This document shows positions 56,001 through 64,000 of a stretch of 64,000 nucleotides of DNA, piece by piece (position 1 is the first letter of the stretch; each line of letters starts with the position of its first letter). Position numbers and translations under genes: made by a program. The DNA is from Mycobacteroides chelonae CCUG 47445 (GTDB lineage Bacteria; Actinomycetota; Actinomycetes; Mycobacteriales; Mycobacteriaceae), in assembly GCF_001632805.1 (NCBI RefSeq), contig NZ_CP007220.1:2108001-2172000 (forward strand), in the 5' to 3' direction. The notes beneath the pieces were generated by a model. That model saw only the letters and a program-made list of their open reading frames with translations, did not search any database and had not been told where the DNA came from.

Positions 56001-57476
56001 CTAGAGCCTGGGGCGGCGGTCTGCCCACGGTACGGTCGCCTCCAACTGGGCGGCCAGCCGGATGAGCAGTGATTCGCCGCCCAGTGGGGCGACGAACTGC
56101 ACGCCGAGTGGCAAGCCCTTCGGGGTTTGATATAGCGGCAGGGAAATCGCTGGGCGCCCAGTCAGATTCGCCAACTGGGTATAGGGAACCCAGCCGAGGT
56201 TGTCGTTGATCATGCTGTCGACGATGTTGGCGTACTTGAGCACGCGGGCAGTCTTGGTGCGCAACAACAGATCGGACACCGCCGCCAGCGGCGCCGGAAG
56301 GTTGAACTCGCCGATCTTCGGTGGGACCTTGGCAAGTGTGGGCGTGAGCAGCAGGTCGTAGTCGCCGAAGAAGGTGGCCAGTTCCCGTACATAGTTGTGC
56401 CGGCGTTCCACGGCCGCAACATAATCGGGGCCGTTGGTGGCGCGGCCCAGCGCGGCGATGAGCAAAGTGTCGCGTTCGAACCCCTCGTCACCGGCTCCGG
56501 TTAGCCGCTTGGTGTCGTCCACCTCGTAGGCCGCGTGCACAAACCAGGTCAGCAGGAAGTCGCGTGCCAGCTGCCCATCGTCATACGGGGCGCTCACCTC
56601 TTCCACCTCGTGGCCCAGATGCGTCAGGACGCGCACCGCGGCCTCGACCGCGGCGGCTGCCGCCGGATCGGGGTTGGGGGTGATGACGGTCGGGATGCGC
56701 ACGCCGATCCGCAGCTTTCCGGGATCCCTGCCCACCTGCGAGGCGTACGAATCCTCGGGTATGGCAGGCAGGTACGGCGATGTCGCATCCGGTCCCGCAA
56801 TGATGTCGAGCATGGCGGCGGTATCGCGGACGGTGCGCGAGACCGTGCCGCTCACGGCCGCACCGTGCATGGGTTCGCCGGCCGCCGGACCCATCGGAGT
56901 GATGCCACGCCCCGGCTTGAGGCCCACCAGACCACAACATCCCGCGGGGATGCGGATGGACCCGCCTCCGTCGCTGGCGCCGGCCACTGGCACGATTCCC
57001 GCCGCGACGGCCGCTGCGGAGCCACCCGATGATCCGCCGGGTGTGCGGTCCAAATCCCACGGATTACGGCTAGCCCCAAAAAGTTCCGGCTCGGTGATGC
57101 CCTTCGCGCCGAACTCGGGGGTGTTGGTCTTGCCGAAGATGACCAGTCCGGCGTCGAGCCACCGTCGCACGATGGTGGAATGCTCCGGCGCGGGAAGGGT
57201 GGACAGCGCCCGGCACCCTCCCGATGTCGGGTGGCCCTTGTAGTCCTGGCCGAGATCCTTGATGAGAAAAGGAACCCCCGCGAACGGACCGGTCAGCTCG
57301 CCCTCGACCTGTTTATCCGCCTCCGGAATGGTCCGGACAATGGCCGTGATCTTGTTGTTGACCGCCACCGCACGTTCGCGGGCCGCGGCGAGCAGTTCTG
57401 CCGGGGTGACCTGCTTGGTGGCCACCAGCTCGGCCAGGCCGGTGGCGTCGTATCGGGAGTATTCGGAGAAGTCCAC
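56001..57476 (-). CDS. Amidase signature family protein
   Basis: This serine amidohydrolase of 491 residues has the Ser-cisSer-Lys triad: Lys73 (VPFLIKDLG), cis-Ser149 (TPGGSSGGSAAAVAAG) and nucleophile Ser173 (ASDGGGSIRIPAG). The 24-residue spacing between the serines is canonical. It resembles mycobacterial AmiB2-type amidases more than GatA, since gatB and gatC are absent. The natural amide is unknown. Its start lies 27 bases downstream of the glycosyltransferase stop, so they form a leftward operon. Confidence 0.92.
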   Translation of the reverse strand: MDFSEYSRYDATGLAELVATKQVTPAELLAAARERAVAVNNKITAIVRTIPEADKQVEGELTGPFAGVPFLIKDLGQDYKGHPTSGGCRALSTLPAPEHSTIVRRWLDAGLVIFGKTNTPEFGAKGITEPELFGASRNPWDLDRTPGGSSGGSAAAVAAGIVPVAGASDGGGSIRIPAGCCGLVGLKPGRGITPMGPAAGEPMHGAAVSGTVSRTVRDTAAMLDIIAGPDATSPYLPAIPEDSYASQVGRDPGKLRIGVRIPTVITPNPDPAAAAAVEAAVRVLTHLGHEVEEVSAPYDDGQLARDFLLTWFVHAAYEVDDTKRLTGAGDEGFERDTLLIAALGRATNGPDYVAAVERRHNYVRELATFFGDYDLLLTPTLAKVPPKIGEFNLPAPLAAVSDLLLRTKTARVLKYANIVDSMINDNLGWVPYTQLANLTGRPAISLPLYQTPKGLPLGVQFVAPLGGESLLIRLAAQLEATVPWADRRPRL

Positions 57477-57503
57477 CCGGCCAGCCTATGCGGCCTCACG
57501 GGG

Positions 57504-58748
57504 TCAGGCGTTGGCCTTCTTCAACACATCGTTGTAGATGGCGACAATCTTCTCGGTCTGCAGCGACTGCCGCGGCTCGTCCTGGTGCGCGGCCACCACC
57601 TCGGTCATCTGCCGTAGCTTGGCGCGGTCATCGGCCAACGCCCGGATGGCCTTCGCAATGGCCTCGACGGATTCGTTCTCGGTGACCAGTCCACCGCCGT
57701 CGGGTACCGACTCGCCCAGGATTTCGTCGCAGAAGATCACCGGAGTCGACATCGAAATCGCCTCCAGCAGAACCAGTCCCTGGGTGTCGAAACCGTAGGA
57801 GGTGAACAGTAGGGCGCTGCTGGCTCCCATCGCCGCCAGGCAGCTGTCCTGGCTGACCCGGCCGCGCAGCCTGATGCGGTGCGAAGCTCCGTGTGAATCG
57901 ACGTACTTCTTGATGGCGTGCTCGAGGTGGCCGTCGCCGTAGATGTCCATGACGCAGTTCTGGACCTGGGTGGCGGCCTTCACGGCCTCCAGTACCCGCT
58001 TCTCCGGGGACAGCCGTCCGCACCAGATCAGCCGTAGCGGCTCGTCGTCGGTCGGCTTGTCGTCCGCGGCTTCACGGGCGATGTCCACCAGCTCGTCGTC
58101 CACGCCATTGGAGACCACCGAAATCGGCCGACGCAGCCCACGGTCGGTGAGGGCCTGGGCAAAGTGTGTCGTCGGGGTGATCTCGTGATCCACCGCCTGC
58201 GCCTGCGCCATCATCAGCTGCCATGCCCGCCGCGACGCGGCCGATTCCTGCACCGTCGTCAGGTGGAAATCCTTGGGTAGATGGCGCTCCTGCATCTGGC
58301 TGAAGATCCACGCCAACAGCAGGGGGTTGGGGCTGGCCTTTTCGAAGTACACGTCGTACCGGGTGTGCTTGGTCTGCACCACCGGGATGCCGTTGCGGCG
58401 GGCCGCTTCCACGCCGGCGATGCAGACGCCCAGGTCGCCCTGGCTGTGGATGATGTCGATCGGCCCGCGGGCACGAAGCTCCCGATCGATCAGTTCCTTG
58501 TTCGCCGCTCCGGGCCATACGAAGGTGAAATCGTCGTGCTTGCCGAGCTTGCGCATCGCCTCGGCCACGAACGGCACCGGCTTGACCTCGACGACGTTCG
58601 GGTCGGGGTCAACGGTGTGGGCCAGCGGCGCGGTGAACACCGTCACCTTGTGTCCCAGCCGTTCCAGCCCGTGACGCTGGCGCGCCACCGAGATCTGCGC
58701 CCCGCCCAGGCTCTCAGGGTGAAGATCGGTGAACAGCGCAATATGCAT
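57504..58748 (-). CDS. GT4-family glycosyltransferase
   Basis: This two-domain GT-B glycosyltransferase has 414 residues. The N-terminal [18 protein letters not shown] gives the acceptor domain. The donor domain has [35 protein letters not shown] and the E-x7-E region [16 protein letters not shown] (nucleotide-sugar binding). It is probably membrane-associated and uses a nucleotide-sugar or similar donor; the acceptor is unknown. ATG 58748 gives a clean Rossmann start; an upstream in-frame extension of 72 codons was rejected. It is divergent from pafA across 166 bases. Confidence 0.88.
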   Translation of the reverse strand: MHIALFTDLHPESLGGAQISVARQRHGLERLGHKVTVFTAPLAHTVDPDPNVVEVKPVPFVAEAMRKLGKHDDFTFVWPGAANKELIDRELRARGPIDIIHSQGDLGVCIAGVEAARRNGIPVVQTKHTRYDVYFEKASPNPLLLAWIFSQMQERHLPKDFHLTTVQESAASRRAWQLMMAQAQAVDHEITPTTHFAQALTDRGLRRPISVVSNGVDDELVDIAREAADDKPTDDEPLRLIWCGRLSPEKRVLEAVKAATQVQNCVMDIYGDGHLEHAIKKYVDSHGASHRIRLRGRVSQDSCLAAMGASSALLFTSYGFDTQGLVLLEAISMSTPVIFCDEILGESVPDGGGLVTENESVEAIAKAIRALADDRAKLRQMTEVVAAHQDEPRQSLQTEKIVAIYNDVLKKANA

Positions 58749-58914
58749 TGTCGAAACCTGTCGTTGTGTGCCAATACGGCGCGGACGAAACCGGGCCCAA
58801 CCCGAACCGAACCGTATCGGATCGCCGGTCGTGCTGCTGAGATACCCAGACAGATGGCCTCGAGAAAGGCCAGCCTCCCCGCTGTCGATGGCCTCACCCA
58901 GTAGGCTCGATGGT

Positions 58915-60273
58915 GTGCAACGTCGAATTATGGGGATCGAGACCGAGTTCGGCGTCACGTGCACATTTCACGGCCACCGGCGATTGAGCCCGGACGAGGT
59001 CGCCCGCTACCTGTTCCGCCGGGTGGTGTCGTGGGGGCGCAGCTCCAACGTCTTCCTGCGTAATGGCGCGCGGCTCTATCTCGACGTGGGCAGCCACCCT
59101 GAGTACGCCACCGCCGAGTGCGACAGCCTGGTGCAGCTGGTCACCCATGACCGCGCCGGAGAACGCGTCCTGGAAGATCTGCTCATCGACGCCGAACAGC
59201 GCCTCTCCGATGAGGGCATCGGCGGCGACATCTACCTGTTCAAGAACAACACCGATTCCGCAGGCAACTCGTACGGCTGCCACGAGAACTACCTCATCGT
59301 GCGGGCCGGTGAGTTCTCCCGGATCTCGGATGTGCTGCTGCCGTTCCTGGTCACCCGCCAGTTGATCTGCGGGGCGGGCAAGGTGCTGCTCACGCCCAAG
59401 GCCGCGACCTATTGCTTATCGCAACGTGCCGAGCATATTTGGGAAGGTGTGTCCTCGGCGACCACGCGTAGCCGTCCCATCATCAACACGCGCGACGAGC
59501 CGCACGCCGACGCCGAGAAGTACCGGCGCCTGCACGTCATCGTCGGCGACTCCAACATGTCCGAGTCCACCACCATGCTCAAGGTGGGTACCGCGGCGCT
59601 GGTGCTGGAGATGATCGAGTCGGGTGTGGCATTCCGGGACTTCTCGCTGGACAACCCGATCCGCGCCATCCGTGAGGTCAGCCACGACCTCACCGGCCGC
59701 CGCCCGGTCCGGCTCGCCGGTGGGCGTCAGGCCAGCGCGCTGGACATCCAGCGCGAATACCATGCGCGGGCCGTGGAACACCTCAACACCAGAGAACCCA
59801 ATGAGCAGGTCGAGCAGGTCGTCGAACTCTGGGGTCGCACGCTGGATGCTGTTGAGAGCCAAGACTTCTCGAAGGTCGACACCGAGATCGACTGGGTGAT
59901 CAAGCGCAAGCTGTTCCAGCGGTACCAGGACCGCTACAACATGGAGCTGTCTGACCCGAAGATCGCTCAGCTGGACCTGGCCTATCACGACATCAAGCGT
60001 GGCCGGGGCGTGTTCGATCTGCTGCAACGCAAGGGGTTGGCCGCTCGCATCACCACCGATGAAGAGATCAAGGCCGCCGTCGATCAGCCGCCGCAGACCA
60101 CGCGCGCCAAGCTGCGCGGTGATTTCATCACCGCTGCGCAGGAGGCCGGCCGCGATTTCACCGTCGACTGGGTGCACCTCAAGCTCAACGACCAGGCGCA
60201 GCGCACCGTGCTGTGCAAGGACCCGTTCCGGTCCGTCGACGAGCGGGTGGAACGTCTCATCGCCAGCATGTAG
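58915..60273 (+). CDS. pafA: Pup-protein ligase PafA
   Basis: PafA phosphorylates the C-terminal Glu of Pup and joins it to substrate lysines. The 452 residues equal the M. tuberculosis length. Key points are Glu9 for Mg/ATP in [11 protein letters not shown], catalytic Asp57 in [34 protein letters not shown], and the C-terminal Pup-binding domain. GTG 58915 gives the conserved N terminus MQRRIMG. It is not in an operon with prcBA here: about 9 kb of unrelated genes intervene. Confidence 0.97.
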   Translation: MQRRIMGIETEFGVTCTFHGHRRLSPDEVARYLFRRVVSWGRSSNVFLRNGARLYLDVGSHPEYATAECDSLVQLVTHDRAGERVLEDLLIDAEQRLSDEGIGGDIYLFKNNTDSAGNSYGCHENYLIVRAGEFSRISDVLLPFLVTRQLICGAGKVLLTPKAATYCLSQRAEHIWEGVSSATTRSRPIINTRDEPHADAEKYRRLHVIVGDSNMSESTTMLKVGTAALVLEMIESGVAFRDFSLDNPIRAIREVSHDLTGRRPVRLAGGRQASALDIQREYHARAVEHLNTREPNEQVEQVVELWGRTLDAVESQDFSKVDTEIDWVIKRKLFQRYQDRYNMELSDPKIAQLDLAYHDIKRGRGVFDLLQRKGLAARITTDEEIKAAVDQPPQTTRAKLRGDFITAAQEAGRDFTVDWVHLKLNDQAQRTVLCKDPFRSVDERVERLIASM

Positions 60274-60296
60274 CGCTCGCACCCGGCGTTTGGGTC

Positions 60297-60320
60297 GTGT
60301 CCGAACAAACATTCGGACAC
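60297..60320. terminator. Perfect hairpin between pafA and pafB
   Basis: GTGTCCGAA (60297-60305) and TTCGGACAC (60312-60320) form a 9-base perfect stem with a CAAACA loop, 24 bases after the pafA stop and 50 before the pafB start. It could end pafA transcription or act as an operator for pafBC. Confidence 0.6.
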
Positions 60321-60370
60321 TCCCGCATGCGCTCCGGGCTGACGTGCCGGTTTCCTCTAAGCTTTCCGCC

Positions 60371-61372
60371 GTGGCGATCTCCAAAGTCGAGCGGTTGATG
60401 AACCTGGTGATCTGCCTGCTGTCCACCCGCACCTATGTCACCGCAGAACGAATCCGCACCTCTGTGGCCGGTTACTCGGACTCGCCGAGCGATGAGGCCT
60501 TCAGCCGGATGTTCGAGCGCGACAAGAACGAACTGCGCGACCTGGGCATCCCACTGGAAACGGGCAAAGTGTCGTCCTTCGACGCCACCGAGGGCTACCG
60601 CATCCGTCGCGACGCCTACGAGTTGCCCGATATCACTCTCACCGCCGATGAATCCGCGGCCGTTGCGGTCGCCACGCAGCTGTGGCAGTCGCCCGAGCTG
60701 GTCACCGCCGCACAGGGCGCGCTGATGAAACTCCGCGCGGCGGGCGTGGACGTCGACCCCACCGCCGAGAACGTTTCGGTGGCGGGGTCCACGTCAAACC
60801 TAGCGATGCCCGGCGGCCGTGGGTCGGAATCGGTGTTGCGAATCCTGCTGTCCGCCATCGACTCCGGTCAGGCAGTGCAGTTCGGACACCGGCCCTCACG
60901 CGCCGAGCCGTACATCACGCGCACCGTGGAGCCGTGGGGTGTGATCACCGATCGCGGCCGCTGGTACCTCGTCGGACACGACCGGGACCGCAACGCCACT
61001 CGCACGTTCCGGCTTTCCCGCATCGGGGAGGACGTCACGATGCTGGAAAAGCCGGGCACGGTGCGCCGCCCCGACGGAGTGGACCTGCGCGCGATCGTGG
61101 CCAGGGCCGTCGGCGATGGGCCCGTGCGCATCACCGCGCGGGTATGGATCGCCGAGGGGCGCGCCCAGGAGCTGCGCCGGATGGGTGCCATGGTCGAACC
61201 ACGTCGGCTGGGCGAGCGCGACGGCGATGTGGTCGAGATCGAGGTGGCCTCACCCGACCGCCTGGTTCGTTCGATCGCCTCGCACGGCGCCGATGCGGTC
61301 GCGTTGGAGCCTGCCCAGGTGCGTGACGAGGTCATCGCCCGCCTTCAGGAGCACGCAGGAGTCACGGCATGA
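60371..61372 (+). CDS. pafB: WYL-domain transcriptional activator PafB
   Basis: PafB with PafC forms the activator of the LexA-independent mycobacterial DNA-damage response; it does not act in pupylation itself. The 333 residues contain an N-terminal winged helix (VERLMNLVICLLSTRTYVTAERI), the WYL domain (about 150-235, WGVITDRGRWYLVGHDRDR) and a C-terminal WCX region. GTG 60371 matches the known length of 332. The stop overlaps pafC by four bases. Confidence 0.95.
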   Translation: MAISKVERLMNLVICLLSTRTYVTAERIRTSVAGYSDSPSDEAFSRMFERDKNELRDLGIPLETGKVSSFDATEGYRIRRDAYELPDITLTADESAAVAVATQLWQSPELVTAAQGALMKLRAAGVDVDPTAENVSVAGSTSNLAMPGGRGSESVLRILLSAIDSGQAVQFGHRPSRAEPYITRTVEPWGVITDRGRWYLVGHDRDRNATRTFRLSRIGEDVTMLEKPGTVRRPDGVDLRAIVARAVGDGPVRITARVWIAEGRAQELRRMGAMVEPRRLGERDGDVVEIEVASPDRLVRSIASHGADAVALEPAQVRDEVIARLQEHAGVTA

Positions 61373-62349
61373 CCGAGCTGTCGAATCGTCTGACCCGGCT
61401 TCTCAACATGGTTCCGTACTTCCAGGCCAATCCGGGTATCAGTGCCGCTGACGCCGCCGCAGACCTGGGCGTCACCACCAAACAGCTGATGGCCGATCTG
61501 AACCAGCTGTGGATGTGTGGCCTGCCCGGTTACGGTCCCGGCGATCTGATCGATCTCTCGTTCTCCGAGGAGAGCATCGAGGTCACATTCTCGGCCGGTA
61601 TCGACCGTCCGCTGCGCCTCACCTCGCCCGAGGCGACGGCGCTGTTGGTCGCCCTGCGCGCCCTGCTGGACATGCCCGGCACCGTCGACCCGGAGGCCGC
61701 ACGCAGCGCTATCGCCAAGATCGAGGATGCCGCGGGGGCCGGTGATGAGACGCTTGGGCGACGAGAATCAAACACCGAATCGGATGCTTCAGCGGCGACT
61801 CCCGTCGAGTCCGAGGCGGTCTCCGCCGTCCGCTCGGCCGTGCGTAACCGCAAGGCGCTGCGCATCGAGTACTACTCGGCATCACGAGATGCCTTGTCGG
61901 AGCGGATAGTCGACCCCATTCGGATCGCGGTCGTAGGGGATCACAGCTACCTGGAGGCCTGGTGTCGCGCCTCCGAAGGGGTGCGGCTGTTCCGGTTCGA
62001 CAGGATCGAACAGGCCGAGGTTCTCGATCAGCGTTCTGCACCCCCTGCACCCGCGATCCAGACCGCCACCGACACCGGACTGTTCGAGGCGGACCCCTCG
62101 TTGCCGGCCGCGACGGTATTGGTCGGGCCGAGTGCGTCCTGGGTCTTCGACTACTTCCCGATGCGGCCCACCGGCGTCCAGCATGCCGACGGATCGGTAG
62201 AGGCCGCCATGACCTATGCCTCCGAAGACTGGATGGCGCGGTTGATCCTTGGTTTCGGTTCGGCGATCCGGGTGCTGGCGCCAGAATCCCTGGCGCGGCG
62301 GGTGCGTACCGACGCGGCGGCGGCGCTGGCGGCGTATCAGGCCAGCTGA
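61369..62349 (+). CDS. pafC: WYL-domain transcriptional activator PafC
   Basis: PafC is the partner of PafB. The 326 residues have a winged-helix start ([39 protein letters not shown]), the WYL domain with [19 protein letters not shown] and a C-terminal WCX domain. A Ser/Ala/Glu-rich linker (about 128-150) separates the DNA-binding and WYL parts. ATG 61369 overlaps the pafB stop by four bases, as expected for an obligate heterodimer. Confidence 0.95.
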   Translation: MTELSNRLTRLLNMVPYFQANPGISAADAAADLGVTTKQLMADLNQLWMCGLPGYGPGDLIDLSFSEESIEVTFSAGIDRPLRLTSPEATALLVALRALLDMPGTVDPEAARSAIAKIEDAAGAGDETLGRRESNTESDASAATPVESEAVSAVRSAVRNRKALRIEYYSASRDALSERIVDPIRIAVVGDHSYLEAWCRASEGVRLFRFDRIEQAEVLDQRSAPPAPAIQTATDTGLFEADPSLPAATVLVGPSASWVFDYFPMRPTGVQHADGSVEAAMTYASEDWMARLILGFGSAIRVLAPESLARRVRTDAAAALAAYQAS

Positions 62350-62407
62350 CCGCGATCGGCCCTGGGGTAGCATCAAGGCAGACACGACGCCAGAGGAGGT
62401 GACCACA

Positions 62408-62674
62408 TTGGGCGGTCTACAACCCATGCACTGGGTGATCGTAATTGTCGTATTCGCGCTGCTCTTCGGAGCCAAGAAGCTGCCCGACCTCGCGCGTTCG
62501 CTGGGTAAGTCGCTGCGGATCTTCAAATCCGAAGTCAAGGAACTGCAGAACGAGGGAAATTCCGCGAAGGCGGCCGACGCCCCACCAGCGGTGGAGCAGC
62601 AGCAAGTGCCACCCGCTACCGCGGTGGAAGCACCGCCGATCGAATCGACTCCCGGTCACAAGCCCACTGCCTAG
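62408..62674 (+). CDS. tatA: Twin-arginine translocase subunit TatA (TTG start)
   Basis: TatA forms the pore-like oligomer that exports folded proteins with an RR signal. It has one transmembrane helix ([18 protein letters not shown]), the hinge, an amphipathic helix ([20 protein letters not shown]) and a Pro/Ala-rich tail, 88 residues in all. The start is read as TTG 62408: AGAGGAGG ends eight bases before it, and the resulting GGLQPMHW aligns with GSLSPWHW of M. tuberculosis TatA. An in-frame GTG at 62399 overlaps that site, and ATG 62435 would cut the conserved N terminus. Confidence 0.9.
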   Translation: MGGLQPMHWVIVIVVFALLFGAKKLPDLARSLGKSLRIFKSEVKELQNEGNSAKAADAPPAVEQQQVPPATAVEAPPIESTPGHKPTA

Positions 62675-62717
62675 CCGCGTTCCGCCGCGATAGGCCGGCC
62701 GGATAGGTCATGCGTTC

Positions 62718-63659
62718 ATGAATAAGGTCCTGGGTGCTCTTGGGCTGCAGCGAAAGTCCAGACAGCCCAAGAATTCCGACGGCACCATGTCGCTCGTGGA
62801 ACATCTGCAGGAGCTGCGTACCCGCCTGCTTATCTCGGTGGCCGCAGTCCTACTGACCACCATCGTCGGGTTCTTCTGGTACGAGCACGCGATGTTCGGC
62901 GTGGAGAGCCTCGGTGAATGGTTGCGTGGACCGTACTGCTCGCTGCCGGCCAGCGCGCGCGCCAATCTGAGCGCCGATGGGGCCTGCCGACTGCTGGCGA
63001 CCGCGCCTTTCGAGCAGTTCATGCTGCGCCTCAAGGTCGGTCTGACCGCGGGTGTGGTGCTGGCCTGTCCAGTGTGGCTGTACCAGATCTGGCGGTTCAT
63101 CACGCCGGGCCTGTATCGCAACGAACGCAAATTCGCGGTCATCTTCGTCACCGCGGCGACGGTGCTGTTCGTCGCAGGTGCGCTGTTGGCCTACACGGTG
63201 CTGGCGAAGGCCCTGCATTTCCTCTTGACGGTGGGCAGCGACGTGCAGGTCACCGGGCTCAAGGGTGACGAGTACTTCAGTTTTCTGATCAACGTATTGC
63301 TGGTCTTCGGCGTCAGCTTCGAGTTCCCGCTGTTGCTTGTCATGCTGAATTTCGTTGGGATCCTGTCCTACGCCAAGCTCAAGAATTGGCGTAGGGGCAT
63401 CATCTTCGGCCTGTTCGTGTTCGCGGCCTTCGCGACCCCGGGATCGGATCCGTTCACGATGACCGCGCTGGGCCTCGCACTGACGGTGCTGCTGGAGTTC
63501 TCCATTCAGGTGGCCCGGATCCACGACAGACGCAAGGCCAAACGGGAGGCCGCGCAGCAGCTCAGCGATGACGAGGCCTCTGCTTTGGATGCTCCCGAGG
63601 CCATTGCCGCGCCCGAACCGATCGGTCCTCCCGAGCGGTTTGACAACATGGGCAAGTGA
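62718..63659 (+). CDS. tatC: Twin-arginine translocase subunit TatC
   Basis: TatC binds the twin-arginine signal peptide. The 313-residue protein has six predicted transmembrane helices, the N-terminal cytoplasmic motif [14 protein letters not shown] with the key Glu, and [28 protein letters not shown]. The C-terminal tail is charged and Ala/Glu/Pro rich. It follows tatA by 43 bases; tatB is elsewhere in mycobacteria. The stop overlaps the helY GTG by four bases. Confidence 0.97.
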   Translation: MNKVLGALGLQRKSRQPKNSDGTMSLVEHLQELRTRLLISVAAVLLTTIVGFFWYEHAMFGVESLGEWLRGPYCSLPASARANLSADGACRLLATAPFEQFMLRLKVGLTAGVVLACPVWLYQIWRFITPGLYRNERKFAVIFVTAATVLFVAGALLAYTVLAKALHFLLTVGSDVQVTGLKGDEYFSFLINVLLVFGVSFEFPLLLVMLNFVGILSYAKLKNWRRGIIFGLFVFAAFATPGSDPFTMTALGLALTVLLEFSIQVARIHDRRKAKREAAQQLSDDEASALDAPEAIAAPEPIGPPERFDNMGK

Positions 63660-64000
63660 CCAGCATCGGAACCCAACTCAGTGCGTTCTCCCAAGGGCTG
63701 AGTTTTGCTCTCGATCCCTTTCAGGTCCGCGCGTGCACGGCGCTGGAAAACGGCCACGGTGTGCTGGTCTGCGCACCCACCGGTGCGGGTAAGACCATCG
63801 TCGGAGAATTCGCGGTCCATTTGGCGCTGGCGGCTGGACGCAAGTGCTTTTACACCACCCCGATCAAGGCGCTGAGCAACCAGAAACACAACGACCTGGT
63901 CTCGGTGTACGGACCGGAGAAGGTCGGCCTGCTCACCGGAGACTCCTCGATCAACTCCGATGCTCCGGTGGTCGTGATGACCACCGAGGTACTGCGGAAC
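63656..64000 (+). CDS. helY: Ski2-like DEAD/DEAH RNA helicase HelY, N-terminal part (runs off the window)
   Basis: The first 115 codons of a large helicase are visible. After a short variable start ([20 protein letters not shown]) come the Q-motif region, Walker [10 protein letters not shown], motif Ia [12 protein letters not shown], then [19 protein letters not shown] and TTEVLRN. The family (SKI2/MTR4-like) is about 900 residues, so most lies beyond the window. GTG 63656 overlaps the tatC stop, the same tatA-tatC-helY order as in M. tuberculosis. Confidence 0.92.
   Translation, partial: MTSIGTQLSAFSQGLSFALDPFQVRACTALENGHGVLVCAPTGAGKTIVGEFAVHLALAAGRKCFYTTPIKALSNQKHNDLVSVYGPEKVGLLTGDSSINSDAPVVVMTTEVLRN

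Overview
The window reads as one contiguous stretch of a high-GC mycobacterial chromosome, most like the rapid-growing Mycobacteroides (abscessus/chelonae) type. The evidence is the complete Pup-proteasome locus (mpa, dop, pup, prcB, prcA, pafA, pafB, pafC), the mycobacterial tatA-tatC-helY string, a sigL-rslA pair, MTB12-type secreted proteins and many GTG starts with 4-nt stop/start overlaps. The backbone follows the M. tuberculosis order metH - hisE - hisG - recB-like - trmI - lipoprotein - mpa - membrane protein - dop - pup - prcB - prcA - (type VII pair) - pafA - pafB - pafC - tatA - tatC - helY, as I remember it. Large blocks are interposed into it. No rRNA, tRNA, insertion sequence, phage or CRISPR array was seen.

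Region 1 (1-4650): the 3' part of metH, a HAD phosphatase, hisE-hisG, and a stand-alone receiver-like protein. Region 2 (4860-20187): a complete 14-gene nuoA-N operon for proton-pumping NADH dehydrogenase, mostly with overlapping stops and starts. Region 3 (20188-32300): accessory lipid and xenobiotic genes. These are a membrane acyl desaturase, an orphan and apparently C-terminally truncated MlaE permease, a P450/SnoaL pair divergent from a TetR regulator, a MOSC protein, a thioesterase with a RecB-like nuclease, a CocE-type hydrolase, a soluble acyl-ACP desaturase and a DEAD-box RNA helicase. The two desaturases share an almost identical palindrome just upstream.

Region 4 (32495-39323): trmI, two adjacent MTB12-like exported proteins, the proteasome ATPase Mpa, a methyltransferase, a mycothiol-dependent-isomerase-like protein and a membrane protein. 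Region 5 (39371-46218): the ECF sigma factor SigL, its zinc anti-sigma factor RslA, and immediately downstream a four-gene biosynthetic cassette (ThDP enzyme, SRPBCC protein, unusual KAS III-like enzyme, HisC-like aminotransferase). The cassette is preceded by the same -35/-10 hexamer pair and spacer as sigL itself. This is the best candidate for an undescribed system: a SigL-controlled, probably leaderless operon making a small amino-ketone-like or acyl product.

Region 6 (46311-64000): dop-pup-prcB-prcA, a PE/PPE-like type VII secretion pair, a sulfonate/taurine-type ABC importer, a small orphan gene, a frameshifted ankyrin-repeat gene, a glycosyltransferase-amidase operon running leftward, then pafA, pafB-pafC, tatA, tatC and the start of helY. 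In the Pup system Dop deamidates the C-terminal Gln of Pup, PafA ligates Pup to substrates, Mpa recognises and unfolds them, and the PrcAB core degrades them. PafBC is instead a DNA-damage transcription activator, and TatAC exports folded proteins.
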